A stretch of DNA of 64,000 nucleotides from Cellvibrionaceae bacterium (GCA_002707785.1 PANW01000042.1:153184-217183); one strand, 5' to 3'. Numbered from the stretch's first letter, positions 8,579-18,256 are shown. Program-made: numbers and translations. The notes: generated from the sequence alone by a model not told the origin.

Positions 8579-9946
8579 ATGGCTGAAAATCATTCCGCCG
8601 CAAGCTCATCGGATGCCGATACTGGGTTTTCGCCCAACTATCGCCGCTATGTGCTTGTGCTATTGACACTGGTGTACGCGCTCAATTTTATTGATCGGCA
8701 AATTTTGGTGATTCTACAAGAATCCATCAAAGCCGACATGGGACTCTCAGATACTCAACTAGGGCTATTAACCGGTTTCGCCTTCGCCATCTTTTACGTC
8801 TCGGTTGGTATTCCTATTGCCCGCTGGGCTGATGTGGGTAATCGCAAGAATATTATTTCCCTAGCGATTGCGGTATGGAGCGGCATGACTGCCCTCTCCG
8901 GACTTACGCAGAACTTTTTCCAGCTGTTACTTGCACGAATTGGTGTGGGTGTCGGAGAAGCCGGCGGCAGCCCTCCTGCACACTCCATCATTTCAGACTA
9001 CTACCCACCCGAAAAACGAGGGACGGCACTGTCATTCTACTCAACCGGTGTCTACGTGGGTATTTTACTGGGTTTTCTCATCGGTGGCTGGATCAATCAC
9101 ACCTTCGGCTGGCGCATGGCATTCTTTGTTGTTGGCCTTCCTGGCTTTTTGGTCGCGCTACTGGTTCGCTTTACAATCCGTGAACCCAAGCGAGGACAAA
9201 GCGATGATGCCAGCTCCGTCGGCGGTGGCGCGCCCCAAAAAACAACCTTCAAAGAAACGGTTGCCGTATTGCTTGGACTAAGATCTTTCCGCTTCTTCGC
9301 ACTTGGAGCAGGTCTCGCTGCTTTTACCAGTTACGGCATTGGTAATTTCATGCCCAGCTTTTTGATACGGACCTACGGTTTTAACAATTTGGAAGTAGGT
9401 ACCAGCCTAGCTCTGATTACCGGCATCGGCGGTGCTATCGGTACCTTCCTAGGCGGTTATCTTGCCGATAAATTTGGTAAACATGATCAACGTTGGTACC
9501 TATGGATATCGGGTATCCCTGCCTTAATCAGCCTCCCCGCCACCTTGTTTGCGGTCTTCTCCGGAAACAGCCAACTAACACTGGCCTGCCTGTTTGTCGG
9601 AACCATGAGCGGTGCCTTTTATCTTGGCCCCACCATCGCCATGACGCACACCCTACTTTCTCCGTCCATGCGCGCCATGGGCTCCGCGGTACTGTTTTTG
9701 ATTCTAAACTTAATCGGTCTCGGATTAGGGCCGCTGTTTGTGGGCATGGTCAGCGATGCCCTCGTAGGAACTTACGGTGATGAATCTTTGCGTTACTCGC
9801 TTGCGATCACCTCGCTAGTGGGGATTCTTTCGGCCATCAGTTACTTCATTGCAGCGAGTAGACTCAACTCAGATTTGAACAACTTGCAGAGCGATGACAG
9901 AACCTCCATCAACCCTGATGCCAAATTAGTAAGCGCCGAAAACTAA
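8579..9946 (+). CDS. Spinster-type MFS transporter
   Basis: A 455-residue, 12-segment carrier of the major facilitator superfamily. Typical Spinster-like signs are YALNFIDRQILVILQESIKADMGLSDTQLGLLTG in helix 1-2, followed by the loop motif ARWADVGNRKNII and the helix-5 region GVGVGEAGGSPPAHSIISDYYPPEKRGTAL. The second half has the repeat loop GGYLADKFGKHDQRW. Bacterial members are common next to lipid, steroid or aromatic catabolic genes, but the substrate cannot be told here. It has its own leader with an inverted repeat and ends at a strong hairpin. Confidence 0.9.
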   Translation: MAENHSAASSSDADTGFSPNYRRYVLVLLTLVYALNFIDRQILVILQESIKADMGLSDTQLGLLTGFAFAIFYVSVGIPIARWADVGNRKNIISLAIAVWSGMTALSGLTQNFFQLLLARIGVGVGEAGGSPPAHSIISDYYPPEKRGTALSFYSTGVYVGILLGFLIGGWINHTFGWRMAFFVVGLPGFLVALLVRFTIREPKRGQSDDASSVGGGAPQKTTFKETVAVLLGLRSFRFFALGAGLAAFTSYGIGNFMPSFLIRTYGFNNLEVGTSLALITGIGGAIGTFLGGYLADKFGKHDQRWYLWISGIPALISLPATLFAVFSGNSQLTLACLFVGTMSGAFYLGPTIAMTHTLLSPSMRAMGSAVLFLILNLIGLGLGPLFVGMVSDALVGTYGDESLRYSLAITSLVGILSAISYFIAASRLNSDLNNLQSDDRTSINPDAKLVSAEN

Positions 9947-9951
9947 AGATG

Positions 9952-9992
9952 AAAAAGGCGATAGCAACTCCAGCAGTTGTTATCGCCTCTTA
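9952..9992. terminator. bidirectional intrinsic terminator between MFS gene and transglutaminase gene
   Basis: GGCGATAGCAACT and AGTTGTTATCGCC make a 13-bp stem with one G-T pair and a 5-base loop. On the minus strand it is followed by TTTTTC, a good intrinsic terminator for the transglutaminase-like gene; on the plus strand it is followed by TCTTACT, a weaker end for the MFS gene. Confidence 0.85.
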
Positions 9993-10058
9993 CTATCGCG
10001 CATAACTCGCGCCTCTCTACACCTTAAACACCACAGATTCACGACAGCTTCAGCGGGA

Positions 10059-10796
10059 TCAATCCTCAGAGATTTCTCGCTCTACATCCTCTTCAAACGA
10101 ATACTCATTCAGGCTAGGCCCATCAAAAAAGTTTCCGTACACCTCGCGAAACAACGCAAGCATTTCAGCCAACGGTAAATCATCGTATTCGCCTCGCTCT
10201 AATAGATACTCCATGTGGCGATTACCGGCGCGATCAAACTCGTGATAAATTGAATCCTCTTCACCATCAAATTCCAACGGTTTTAATCCAAATTTGTCAC
10301 ACAACTCTATGTTAAAGGCCGGTGTTGCTTTCACCCATTTGCCTTTGAGATAGATCGAGGTGTAACCATGCCAATGAAAAACATCGGTTTTCATCGTTTC
10401 TCTCAAACGCTCCGTGGACAAGTGATTTTTAACATCGGCAAAGCCTAGGCGCGCGGGAATACCTAGCGCTCGACAACAGGCCGCTAGCATAATAGCTTTC
10501 GGCACACACCAACCCGCCCCTTCAGCCATTGTATGGCTTGCCGCAAAAGCGCTCTCTTGAAGATCAAAACTATAGGGGTCGTAGCGAATCTCGTCTCGCA
10601 CTGCGTAGTAAAGAGCAACCGCGATATCTTTCTGATCCGTTAGCTCACCTGCCTTTTGCTTTGCGTAGGCAACAATATCTGCCTGCTCGCTATCAATAAC
10701 GGACGTTGCCTTTAAGCTATCGTCGGACGGCGGTAATGCTGTTACAACCGGCGGCTGTCCATCGCGAACCTCACCCATACCTTCTCTTAACACCAT
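10059..10796 (-). CDS. transglutaminase-like (papain-fold) protein
   Basis: A 245-residue soluble protein with a transglutaminase-like core. The catalytic cysteine is in GAGWCVPKA (about residue 97) and the histidine in FHWHGY (about 143), followed by KATPAFNIELC, where the usual third residue would be Asp in DPT-type motifs; here the candidate is Asn. Such bacterial proteins are mostly proteases or amidases of unknown target. I prefer the ATG at 10796, with GGAAGAG upstream, over the TTG at 10811. It is a single gene ending at a strong terminator. Confidence 0.82.
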   Translation of the reverse strand: MVLREGMGEVRDGQPPVVTALPPSDDSLKATSVIDSEQADIVAYAKQKAGELTDQKDIAVALYYAVRDEIRYDPYSFDLQESAFAASHTMAEGAGWCVPKAIMLAACCRALGIPARLGFADVKNHLSTERLRETMKTDVFHWHGYTSIYLKGKWVKATPAFNIELCDKFGLKPLEFDGEEDSIYHEFDRAGNRHMEYLLERGEYDDLPLAEMLALFREVYGNFFDGPSLNEYSFEEDVEREISED

Positions 10797-10982
10797 AGTA
10801 ACTCTTCCCAAAAAACATCAACCTGAATGTATCTGAAACCCAGTTAATCACAAATTTATGAATCCACCTAGGATGAATACTGACCATCAACTTGACTGAT
10901 TACGCCACGACGTCCAGATTTGACCTTGTTAAAACAACCCCCTCGCAGCAACATGTTTTTTTGTCTTAAGGATCGCTAGGCC

Positions 10983-11435
10983 ATGGACCAATTAATCACC
11001 ACAACCGCCTCACTCGTCGCCCTTTATGCTGCTGCATTGTTCTTTATGACGGGGCTATTAACAGGAGCCTGGAAGTATGTGGCCATGACTCGCAGCGAAA
11101 GCTATCGCGCTCCTTTTTATGTAGATGTTGCCCATCGCGCCTCTCTGCTCTACGCCTTCGCCGCAATGTTGGTCGCTGTATTCGCCTTCTACTCCTCGCA
11201 ATCGAGTATACCGATTGCTTTAACCCTAGCTTCTACCATTGCCCCACTGTTGTTTTTTGGACTCTCCATTGCACTTTATGTTGTCTTGGGTTTAAAGAAC
11301 GAAACCAACAATCAACTGCGGGATGATCAAACTCCCGGCGTTACTCGCTGGTTTATGCGCGCGTTAATGCTCGCCGAAATCGGGGGATTTGCCGTACTTG
11401 TGACCGGCTTTTATTTGTACACTCAACAGCTTTAA
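10983..11435 (+). CDS. small four-helix membrane protein of unknown function
   Basis: A 150-residue protein with four predicted membrane segments (about residues 7-29, 52-73, 80-103, 123-146). No conserved motif that I recognise. It starts at an ATG 10 bases after AAGGA and stands alone between divergent transglutaminase and convergent DUF2855 genes, ending at a strong bidirectional terminator. I do not know its function. Confidence 0.7.
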   Translation: MDQLITTTASLVALYAAALFFMTGLLTGAWKYVAMTRSESYRAPFYVDVAHRASLLYAFAAMLVAVFAFYSSQSSIPIALTLASTIAPLLFFGLSIALYVVLGLKNETNNQLRDDQTPGVTRWFMRALMLAEIGGFAVLVTGFYLYTQQL

Positions 11436-11474
11436 CAAGGCCAGAGCCGCTAAAATTCAAAAAAACAAGGCACA

Positions 11475-11510
11475 AAAAAGCCCGGTATTCTGAAGAATCC
11501 CGGGCTTTTT
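11475..11510. terminator. bidirectional intrinsic terminator
   Basis: AAAAAGCCCGG and CCGGGCTTTTT form a perfect 11-bp stem with inner ATTC/GAAT pairs, with A and T runs on both sides. It ends the membrane-protein gene on the plus strand and the TetR-dehalogenase-DUF2855 cluster on the minus strand. Confidence 0.93.
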
Positions 11511-11561
11511 CATTGGCCGATTCATTACGAAATGAATACGGCACTTATTGATTGAGAATCA

Positions 11562-12662
11562 CTAATCCCACAACGAAACGATGTACCCCGCCTTGGGATT
11601 AAAACTGCCGCTCAAAACCTGCTGATAAACCCCATCGGTCGACTCGGCCCCCATGTGGCGCTCAACATCCATCCAACCGTCAACAAAACCGGTAAACACG
11701 CTCCATACAGTTGCGACCTTTTGCTGAAAAGCAGGTCCACCCCAGTCATTAATGCGCTTCTCCGCCTGAGTCGGAGCAAAGAACATGATCGGTTCTGGAC
11801 CTGCTAGCTTCGCCGGCATGCCTGCGCGCTGATCCCAGTGAGACGCACCCACCATGCAACTGTATTTCAAATTATGATCAAAGTGCTGATGCAACTGACC
11901 CAGAACTTCGCCATTTCCAGCAAAATCCACTACGGCGGTATCGCAGCCTGCATCCATATTGGTCAGCTCGCCATAGCTAACCACCTCATCATAACAACCC
12001 AGCCCCTCAACAAAGGCTTTGTTTGATGGCGAGGTGAGACCAATAATCTTGTAGTCTTGTGATCGTTCACCGCGGTTGTGATGGAGCAAGAACGCCATAC
12101 CCAACGCGGTCTTACTGGAAGCACTGGTCAACACCACTTGTTTGGCGCCAAAGAAATCATTATCGGCAAAAAAATCATCCAGTAAAAAGGAGGTCGTAAA
12201 CAGTGGTCTCAGCAACATTTGCAGAGCTTCGGTTTCGACTTTATAAATCGGGTCGTTACTGCAACGAATGTATTGGTTGTAGATCACCGACAACTCTTGT
12301 CGATGTGCCGCACCATCAATAAAGCTAGAAGGATTTTCATGGATAGGTTTAACCGTCAGGTATTGCGCCATTGGGTAGTAGCCGTAAAAGCGTTCACCGA
12401 CTTTGATGCTGTCACAGTTGGACTCGACCACATCCGCAAACCCCCAAACAGGAATAATCCCCTCGCCTTCTGCGGCAGGGAAAAACTCCCAGTATTTTAG
12501 AAAATCACCCATGGCAGCATAAGTAATATTGTTGGCAGTCAGCGAAAACTCAGCAACTTTCAATCGCACCTCACCAGCGCCCAAGTCAGCCACTGGCTGC
12601 TCGGCAATCGTGGTCTTGGAGTAATCAACCTTATTAACGGATAGCGTCTTATTCTTCATCAT
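11562..12662 (-). CDS. DUF2855 family protein (MDR-like)
   Basis: A 366-residue protein of the DUF2855 family, distantly similar to medium-chain reductases. The N-terminal part (residues 25-120) is GroES-like (SLTANNITYAAMGDFLKYWEFFPA) and the middle has a Rossmann-like stretch (VVLTSASSKTALGMAF). There is no zinc-site pattern of alcohol dehydrogenases. Members sit next to lipid or xenobiotic catabolic genes but the reaction is unknown. It lies 90 bases downstream of the haloalkane dehalogenase on the same strand and shares its terminator. Confidence 0.82.
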   Translation of the reverse strand: MMKNKTLSVNKVDYSKTTIAEQPVADLGAGEVRLKVAEFSLTANNITYAAMGDFLKYWEFFPAAEGEGIIPVWGFADVVESNCDSIKVGERFYGYYPMAQYLTVKPIHENPSSFIDGAAHRQELSVIYNQYIRCSNDPIYKVETEALQMLLRPLFTTSFLLDDFFADNDFFGAKQVVLTSASSKTALGMAFLLHHNRGERSQDYKIIGLTSPSNKAFVEGLGCYDEVVSYGELTNMDAGCDTAVVDFAGNGEVLGQLHQHFDHNLKYSCMVGASHWDQRAGMPAKLAGPEPIMFFAPTQAEKRINDWGGPAFQQKVATVWSVFTGFVDGWMDVERHMGAESTDGVYQQVLSGSFNPKAGYIVSLWD

Positions 12663-12752
12663 TCTCTCTCATTTTTTCGATATTAGTATCAATTGGCTTG
12701 CCACCTTAACGGACGGGAAAAGCCGAACTCAAAACGAGCTGCTATGAGCCTG

Positions 12753-13661
12753 TTAACTATTGGCGCGGATAAATGCAACCACTACATCAGCAAGAGCTTC
12801 ACCTTGATCCTCTTGCAAAAAATGACCGCCATTACGAATGACCGTGTGCGCTTGACCGCTGCAGCCAGGAATCAATTTTTGCATTATCTTATCGCCCCCA
12901 GCGGTGACTGGATCGCTATCACTGAAGGCCGTTAAAAATGGCTTGCTCCACCCAGCAAGAATCTTCCAAGCCTCTCTGTTCGCTTCGGTTTCAGGATTAT
13001 CTGTGGCAACCGGCACGAGGGTAGGAAATTGACGAGCCCCTTCCTTATAACTCTCATCAGGGTAAGGCGCGTTATAAGCGTCGATAACCGACTGAGAAAG
13101 ATCCGTTGTGGTAGCGCCCTTGATAATATTACCGGAATTAAACTCAGGCACTTCTTGAGAGAATTTCTTCCAATTTTCAAACGCCTCTCCAGGGGAGTGA
13201 TCACCCGTCGGCAACATCGTGTTGGCGGCTACCACTCTATCAAAACGAGTTGGATTGGCCGTTACGAGTCGCAGACCGATAAGCCCGCCCCAGTCTTGAC
13301 ACACCAGAGTAATCTTCTGCAACTGCAGTTGATCCAACACCGACTGCATCCACTGAATATGCCGGCCATAGGTGTAATCATTTCGATCATCGGGTTTATC
13401 CGAGCGTCCAAAACCCACCAAATCCGGAGCAATCACTCGATGGCCTGCCGCAACTAAAAGCGGAATCATTTTGCGGTAGAGATAGGACCAAGAAGGTTCT
13501 CCGTGCATCAGAAGAACGGGATCTGCATCGACAGGTCCTTCGTCGAGGTAATGGACTCTTAGCTCACCACCCTCGCAATCGTCGACGAAGACGTAGTTTG
13601 GTTCAAAATTATAACCGGGAAGATTTTCAAAACACGCATCGGGCGTACGTAGTGCTTTCAT
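12753..13661 (-). CDS. haloalkane dehalogenase (HLD-I type)
   Basis: A 302-residue alpha/beta hydrolase that would cleave carbon-halogen bonds of haloalkanes to alcohols through an aspartyl ester. The nucleophile is D123 in VCQDWGG, with W124 as halide ligand; the oxyanion segment is HGEPSW (53-58), the acid lies in FSDSDPVT (about 248-250) and the histidine is H280 in NGGHFLQED. An aspartate nucleophile and the position of the acid argue for HLD subfamily I rather than an esterase (which would use Ser) or an epoxide hydrolase (which needs lid tyrosines). AGGAGAG precedes the ATG. The half-site of the TetR operator lies about 30 bases upstream. Confidence 0.88.
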   Translation of the reverse strand: MKALRTPDACFENLPGYNFEPNYVFVDDCEGGELRVHYLDEGPVDADPVLLMHGEPSWSYLYRKMIPLLVAAGHRVIAPDLVGFGRSDKPDDRNDYTYGRHIQWMQSVLDQLQLQKITLVCQDWGGLIGLRLVTANPTRFDRVVAANTMLPTGDHSPGEAFENWKKFSQEVPEFNSGNIIKGATTTDLSQSVIDAYNAPYPDESYKEGARQFPTLVPVATDNPETEANREAWKILAGWSKPFLTAFSDSDPVTAGGDKIMQKLIPGCSGQAHTVIRNGGHFLQEDQGEALADVVVAFIRANS

Positions 13662-13681
13662 TGTACTGCTCTCCTATAGTT

Positions 13682-13699
13682 TTAAAACAATCACTCTAA
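13682..13699. promoter_or_regulatory. operator half-site upstream of haloalkane dehalogenase
   Basis: ATCACTCTAA at 13690-13699 is identical to the right arm of the palindrome before the TetR gene. The left arm (TTAAAACAA) keeps only a few of the expected bases. It lies about 30 bases before the dehalogenase ATG. A second, weaker binding site for the same regulator is plausible. Confidence 0.45.
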
Positions 13700-13765
13700 A
13701 ACAATTCCAAGAAAAAGGGCTTCCGCCCTCTCGTTCTGTTATCCAAATATTGGTATAGACCTGAT

Positions 13766-14344
13766 CTAATGCAATAACGAACGTACATTCGCCATGGCGT
13801 TATCCAACCACTGATCACCTCGGGCAATCTTTGTTTGCACCAGCATGCCATTTAACACCAATCCTAAGTGCACCGCTTTCGCTTGACTGTCAGTCTCCTT
13901 GGCGATCTGACCAAGGTCTTTGGCGCGATCAATAGCCGCAAGCAGTCCGCGCTGAGCGACCTTCATGCCTTGCAGTACTTTCTCGCGTACTACTTCATCG
14001 TGGGGACCAAGCTCTGTCGAGGTATTGATTAGCAGGCAGCCCCCCTGAATCTCCTTGCCTTGAGCCCTAAAGCAATCGTAAAAATAGGCATCAATTCCTT
14101 TGATCGGGTCACCGTCCAACAGGTATTTTTCCACCCGCCTTGTGACGACTCGCTTAATATAATAGTCCAACGCAGCAATGAACAAACCATCCTTTGAGCC
14201 AAAGGAATTGTAAATACTCCCTGGGGTCAGGGACGTAGCAGCCTCAAGATGCTTCATACTGGTAGCAGTATAGCCTCTATCCCAAAAGCAAAGCATCGCT
14301 TGGGTGAGTACGTGATCTTGATTGAAGGACTTGGGTCTGGCCAC
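13766..14344 (-). CDS. TetR/AcrR family transcriptional regulator
   Basis: A 192-residue repressor-type regulator. The N-terminal helix-turn-helix is clear (LTQAMLCFWDRGYTATSMKHL ... SLTPGSIYNSFGSKDGLFIAAL, residues 10-58); the C-terminal domain resembles the TetR_C group with QGGCLLINTSTELG. I choose the GTG at 14344 (VARPKSF) over the ATG at 14419: it has GAGAG upstream, matches the usual family start, and the long form would run through the palindromic operator. It probably controls itself and the dehalogenase gene, with a hydrophobic or halogenated compound as inducer; that is inference. Confidence 0.88.
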   Translation of the reverse strand: MARPKSFNQDHVLTQAMLCFWDRGYTATSMKHLEAATSLTPGSIYNSFGSKDGLFIAALDYYIKRVVTRRVEKYLLDGDPIKGIDAYFYDCFRAQGKEIQGGCLLINTSTELGPHDEVVREKVLQGMKVAQRGLLAAIDRAKDLGQIAKETDSQAKAVHLGLVLNGMLVQTKIARGDQWLDNAMANVRSLLH

Positions 14345-14377
14345 AAGGCTACTCTCGATAAATCGTATGAAACCACA

Positions 14378-14399
14378 TATTGGAGTGATCACTCTAATA
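14378..14399. promoter_or_regulatory. palindromic operator candidate for the TetR regulator
   Basis: A 22-base palindrome around the perfect 12-base core GAGTGATCACTC; outside the core only one base pair is mismatched. It lies 34 bases before the chosen GTG start, where a TetR-type autorepressor would bind over its own promoter. The right half is repeated upstream of the haloalkane dehalogenase. Confidence 0.75.
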
Positions 14400-14535
14400 A
14401 ACATTAGCGGCAATGGCAAGCGACAGTTTTCGCGACAAAAGAAACTGATGACTAGTTAAGGCTCGAGGTACGTACTATTGGCTAGATTTACAATCAGCGT
14501 GGCGAAAGATAGACAAACGTGAGCAAGACCTATAG

Positions 14536-14853
14536 TTACGGCGTACTCTTCAATTGAGGCGTCTCTAGGTGGCCTTTTTCTGTAGCTGCTTCGGTCTTCG
14601 CTGCGGCGTCGACAAAAAGCGCGGTCGATACTTCTGCTGAGCTATAGGCCTTAGATCCATGCCGAGTTGCGCAAGCTTGGCAAATACAGGATCTACCTTT
14701 GAGTTCATCAGGCACTAACTGCAGCGCCTGTTTAGGAATCTCCGCACTCATACACCAGCAACGAGCCGCATCCCCCGCTGCGCTCGCACAGCGATTAGCC
14801 TCATGGCAGAGAGGACAACGAGTCGTATCTATGGATGCTGATGTCTTTGTCAC
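14536..14853 (-). CDS. cysteine-rich CWC family protein
   Basis: A 105-residue protein with the small Cys-rich CWC domain in residues 10-65: CPLCHEANRCA, AARCWCM, and SCICQACA. The cysteine pairs suggest a zinc or iron site. The function of the family is not known. The last 40 residues are Ala/Glu-rich and not conserved. The start is GTG. It follows ccmG on the same strand, in the place where ccmH would be expected. Confidence 0.82.
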   Translation of the reverse strand: MTKTSASIDTTRCPLCHEANRCASAAGDAARCWCMSAEIPKQALQLVPDELKGRSCICQACATRHGSKAYSSAEVSTALFVDAAAKTEAATEKGHLETPQLKSTP

Positions 14854-14935
14854 CTATGCCTCACTCACGATCCGTGGCTGACAAACTGCTACAGATGAAA
14901 AATTTGAAAACACACCCTGCAAATACGTCAACCGA

Positions 14936-15466
14936 TTAAGAAGCGTTGAGGGCTCTCACAATAGGCTCCAACTTTTCGTTCCAAACCTTCTCGTTGACGA
15001 CACCCACATGCTTATAGCGAATAACACCCTGCTTATCGACGACATAGGTTTCCGGGGCGCCGAATACTCCAAGGTCAATACCTAAGCGACCATCCAGATC
15101 GACCACACTGTAGACATAGGGATCCGCGAGATCCTTTAGCCATTGCTGTGCGGCTGCCACATCGTCCTTGTAGTTAACCCCCACGATGGGCACACCTTGC
15201 TCAGCCAGCGACAAAAGATAAGGGTGCTCAATTCGGCAGGACACGCACCATGTCGCCCAAACATTGAGCAAAGATACCTGCCCCTTTAAATCTTCATGAG
15301 TCTTCATCTGTTCAGGTTGCTTAACCGTGCTCAGTGAAAACACCGGCATCGGCTGATCGATCAAAGCTGAAGGCATGGCCGTCGGATCCAGACTCAGTCC
15401 ACGCCAAAAGAAACCGGCGAGCACCACAAAGATCATCAACGGTAGAAATAACTTAAATCGTTCCAT
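14936..15466 (-). CDS. ccmG: thiol:disulfide interchange protein CcmG (DsbE)
   Basis: A 176-residue, membrane-anchored periplasmic thioredoxin that keeps the haem-binding cysteines of apocytochrome c (or CcmH) reduced. An N-terminal anchor (FKLFLPLMIFVVLAGFFW) is followed by the thioredoxin fold with WCVSC active site in ATWCVSCRIEHP, and the acidic CcmG-type loop. The ATG at 15466 is preferred to the TTG at 15487. It lies 55 bases after ccmF. It is the last ccm gene here; no ccmH or ccmI follows. Confidence 0.93.
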   Translation of the reverse strand: MERFKLFLPLMIFVVLAGFFWRGLSLDPTAMPSALIDQPMPVFSLSTVKQPEQMKTHEDLKGQVSLLNVWATWCVSCRIEHPYLLSLAEQGVPIVGVNYKDDVAAAQQWLKDLADPYVYSVVDLDGRLGIDLGVFGAPETYVVDKQGVIRYKHVGVVNEKVWNEKLEPIVRALNAS

Positions 15467-15521
15467 AACTAAACCTGACAAACTCAAACTGTTTCAGTTG
15501 CAATGCAAGCCATCCGAGCGA

Positions 15522-17510
15522 TTAGCTAGAGGATGGCGAGCTAGATAGAGATGCGCTGGTCGACGATTCCGTCTGCCGCACCTTCGCTCGGTAGCGCTTA
15601 TCAAGAATGGCTAATAGACCACCTAGCGCCATAAGGATTGGCCCCAACCATATCCAGCGCACAAAAGGCTTGTAATGCACCCGCACAGCCCAGGCACCAT
15701 CACTAAGAGGCTCGCCCATGGCAACATAAAGATCGCGCCAAAAACCGGGATTGATACCGACTTCAGTCATGACATTGCCACCCGATAAATAGCGCCTCTT
15801 CTCTGGCAGTAGCGTATCAATCAATTGCCCATCTTTGTAGAGCTCGACAGTACCGCGATCAGACAGGTAGTTCGGGCCTCGAACTTTTTCGGCGCCCTTA
15901 AAAACATACACATACCCACCCTGCTCCAATGACTCACCGGGTGCCATACGTAAATCACGATGGTCCGAATAGATAGTATTTAATGCCGCCCCCAGCACCG
16001 TGAAAGCAACACCAACATGAGCCAACACCATACCTTTATAACTCAGCGATAACTGACGGTATCCATCGAGTATTCCCTTGCGATGTCGAGTTCGATAAAG
16101 GATGTCTGTTACCGTCGCCAACACCACCCAAGAACCCACGGCAAAAGCAATGGCAGCCATGAAGGAGTAGTCTGCATCCATGGTCAGCGGTAACAAGCCC
16201 CCTAAAATGATACTCAGAATGGCGGGCTTACTTAACCAACGACCGAGAACCGAAAACTGACTACGCTTCCAATTGACCAGCGCACCAACGCCCATCAACA
16301 CCGCTAACGCCCCCATAAGAGGCACAAAGAAGAAATTAAAATACGGAGGACCTACAGAAATTTTCCCCCAGCCCAAGGCGTCCGCAATCAATGGGTACAA
16401 GGTACCTAGAAGAATCGTCCCGGTAGCGACTATAAGCAACACGTTATTGCCCAACAGAAACGCCTCTCGGGAAAACCATTCAAAACTGGCTGACACCTTT
16501 ACCGAAGGGGCCCGAAGTGCATAGAGCGTCAATGAACCGCCGACCACCAACGCCAGGAAGATGAGGATAAACACCCCTCTCTCAGGGTCTGCCGCAAAAG
16601 CATGAACCGACGTCAGCACCCCGGAACGCACTAAAAAAGTGCCGAGCAAACTGAGCGAGAATGCAAAAATCGCCAGTAATAAAGTCCAACTCTTAAAGAC
16701 TCCCCGCTTCTCCGTCACCGCTAAGGAGTGAATCAACGCCGTCCCCACCAACCAAGGCATAAACGAGGCGTTTTCTACTGGATCCCAAAACCACCAGCCG
16801 CCCCAACCCAGCTCGTAATAGGCCCACCAGCTGCCGAGGGCGATACCTAGCGTCAGAAAAGACCAAGCAACCGTGGTCCAGGGTCTTGACCAACGAGCCC
16901 AAGCGGCATCTAAACGCCCAGATAAGAGAGCGGCAATTGCAAAGGCAAAAACAACGGAAAATCCCACATAGCCCATGTACAACATCGGAGGATGAATAAT
17001 CAGCCCCGGATCTTGCAACAGAGGATTCAAATCACCGCCATCGGCGGGCACATTGGGCAGATGTCGATCAAAAGGATTGGAGGTTAACAACACGAAAGAC
17101 AAAAATCCGATGGCGATCATACCCATCACGGACAGCACCCTAGCGACCATGTCCATCGGCATCGCCTTGCTGAATACCGCTACGGATAAAGTCCAGCCTG
17201 CGAGAATCAACACCCACAGCAACAGCGAGCCTTCGTGCCCCCCCCAAACCGCGCTGACTTTATATTGAACCGGCAGCAAACTGTTGGATTGATTGGCCAC
17301 ATACACGACGGAAAAATCATCTTGTAAAAAAGCGTAAACAAGACAAACAAAAGCCAACGCAACAAAAACGAACAAGCCCACGGTCATGCTGCGCGCCGAT
17401 GCCATCAGTAGTTGATTGCCGGTATGGGCACCCCAAATGGGAACGACGGCGAGTATTAGCGACAAACAGAATGCGATAATGAGAGCAAAGTGCCCTAACT
17501 CAGGAACCAT
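15522..17510 (-). CDS. ccmF: cytochrome c-type biogenesis haem lyase subunit CcmF
   Basis: A 662-residue integral membrane protein, the core of the haem lyase that attaches haem from holo-CcmE to apocytochrome c. The tryptophan-rich WWD domain reads [19 protein letters not shown] near residues 235-255, and conserved histidines flank it. Length fits the family (about 650). It overlaps ccmE by 11 bases. The C-terminus after the last membrane segment ends in a Ser-rich tail. Confidence 0.96.
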   Translation of the reverse strand: MVPELGHFALIIAFCLSLILAVVPIWGAHTGNQLLMASARSMTVGLFVFVALAFVCLVYAFLQDDFSVVYVANQSNSLLPVQYKVSAVWGGHEGSLLLWVLILAGWTLSVAVFSKAMPMDMVARVLSVMGMIAIGFLSFVLLTSNPFDRHLPNVPADGGDLNPLLQDPGLIIHPPMLYMGYVGFSVVFAFAIAALLSGRLDAAWARWSRPWTTVAWSFLTLGIALGSWWAYYELGWGGWWFWDPVENASFMPWLVGTALIHSLAVTEKRGVFKSWTLLLAIFAFSLSLLGTFLVRSGVLTSVHAFAADPERGVFILIFLALVVGGSLTLYALRAPSVKVSASFEWFSREAFLLGNNVLLIVATGTILLGTLYPLIADALGWGKISVGPPYFNFFFVPLMGALAVLMGVGALVNWKRSQFSVLGRWLSKPAILSIILGGLLPLTMDADYSFMAAIAFAVGSWVVLATVTDILYRTRHRKGILDGYRQLSLSYKGMVLAHVGVAFTVLGAALNTIYSDHRDLRMAPGESLEQGGYVYVFKGAEKVRGPNYLSDRGTVELYKDGQLIDTLLPEKRRYLSGGNVMTEVGINPGFWRDLYVAMGEPLSDGAWAVRVHYKPFVRWIWLGPILMALGGLLAILDKRYRAKVRQTESSTSASLSSSPSSS

Positions 17511-17964
17511 AATTCATTCCCTCGCAGGTTTTTTGATGCTCGCCTGCGTTCTCCATAGCCTCTGCCACTTCAGGTGGGGTATAAGTTTCATCGTGCTTGG
17601 CCAATACTTCCGTAGCCATAAATACACCATCACCGTTTAACATACCATTTACGACAACCGCCTCACCCTCCGAAAATAGATCAGGCAGAATCCCAGTGTA
17701 CTGCACTTCAACAGAGGCTACACCATCAGTAATCAAAAAGGAAACATCCAAACTATCACTGGCTCGCTTCACCTCACCGGGCAATACACACCCCCCGGCA
17801 CGAATGCGTTTTTCTACCGGCGCCTCGCCCGATACAATTTTGGACGGAGGATAAAAGAGATTGATATTCTCCCGCAGCGCATAAGCAATTAAGCCTACCG
17901 CCAGTGAGGCAAAGACCACGATAAACAACACCATGATGAGTCTTTGTTTACGAACTGGATGCAT
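17500..17964 (-). CDS. ccmE: periplasmic haem chaperone CcmE
   Basis: A 154-residue membrane-anchored OB-fold protein that carries haem covalently on a histidine. The haem-binding segment is [12 protein letters not shown] near residue 128. The N-terminal anchor follows HPVRKQRL. The real start is the ATG at 17964, with AGGAG upstream; the ORF-track form (TTG at 18000) is too long. The C-terminal tail ends [10 protein letters not shown] and overlaps ccmF. Confidence 0.95.
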   Translation of the reverse strand: MHPVRKQRLIMVLFIVVFASLAVGLIAYALRENINLFYPPSKIVSGEAPVEKRIRAGGCVLPGEVKRASDSLDVSFLITDGVASVEVQYTGILPDLFSEGEAVVVNGMLNGDGVFMATEVLAKHDETYTPPEVAEAMENAGEHQKTCEGMNYGS

Positions 17965-18031
17965 AACGTCTGTTACTCCTAAAAGCCAATGCAGCTTCAA
18001 CTGCAGACAATAATCTCTTTATGATAAACAC

Positions 18032-18256
18032 TTATACCGACGAGGATTCAGCAGCTTGTTTCGACTTAAGCTGTTGCTCCCGAGCCTCTATACGCGCTTT
18101 GCGCTGAAGTTCAACAAACAACAAACGTCGCTGACGCAGAGGTGCTATAGCTAAATACGCTAACGCTATCGCAGTAATCAAATAGCACGCCCAAACATAG
18201 GGGCCGTGCCCAGCCATGTGCATAAACTCTGACCAATTTGAAAATTGAAACTCCAT
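18032..18256 (-). CDS. ccmD: haem exporter protein CcmD
   Basis: A 74-residue single-pass membrane protein that helps release holo-CcmE from CcmABC. It is embedded in the longer ORF of the track (18032-18379), whose first part is a shadow of ccmC. The start is the ATG at 18256, 4 bases after the ccmC stop. Features: MAGHGPYVWACYLITAIALAYL membrane segment, then a basic RQRR region and charged tail, typical of CcmD. Confidence 0.92.
   Translation of the reverse strand: MEFQFSNWSEFMHMAGHGPYVWACYLITAIALAYLAIAPLRQRRLLFVELQRKARIEAREQQLKSKQAAESSSV

Noticed and set aside
12663-12752. A third TetR operator before the DUF2855 gene (TATTAGTATCAATTGG)
   Set aside because: Only a few bases match the palindrome arms and the spacing is wrong; more likely the gene is read through from the dehalogenase promoter.
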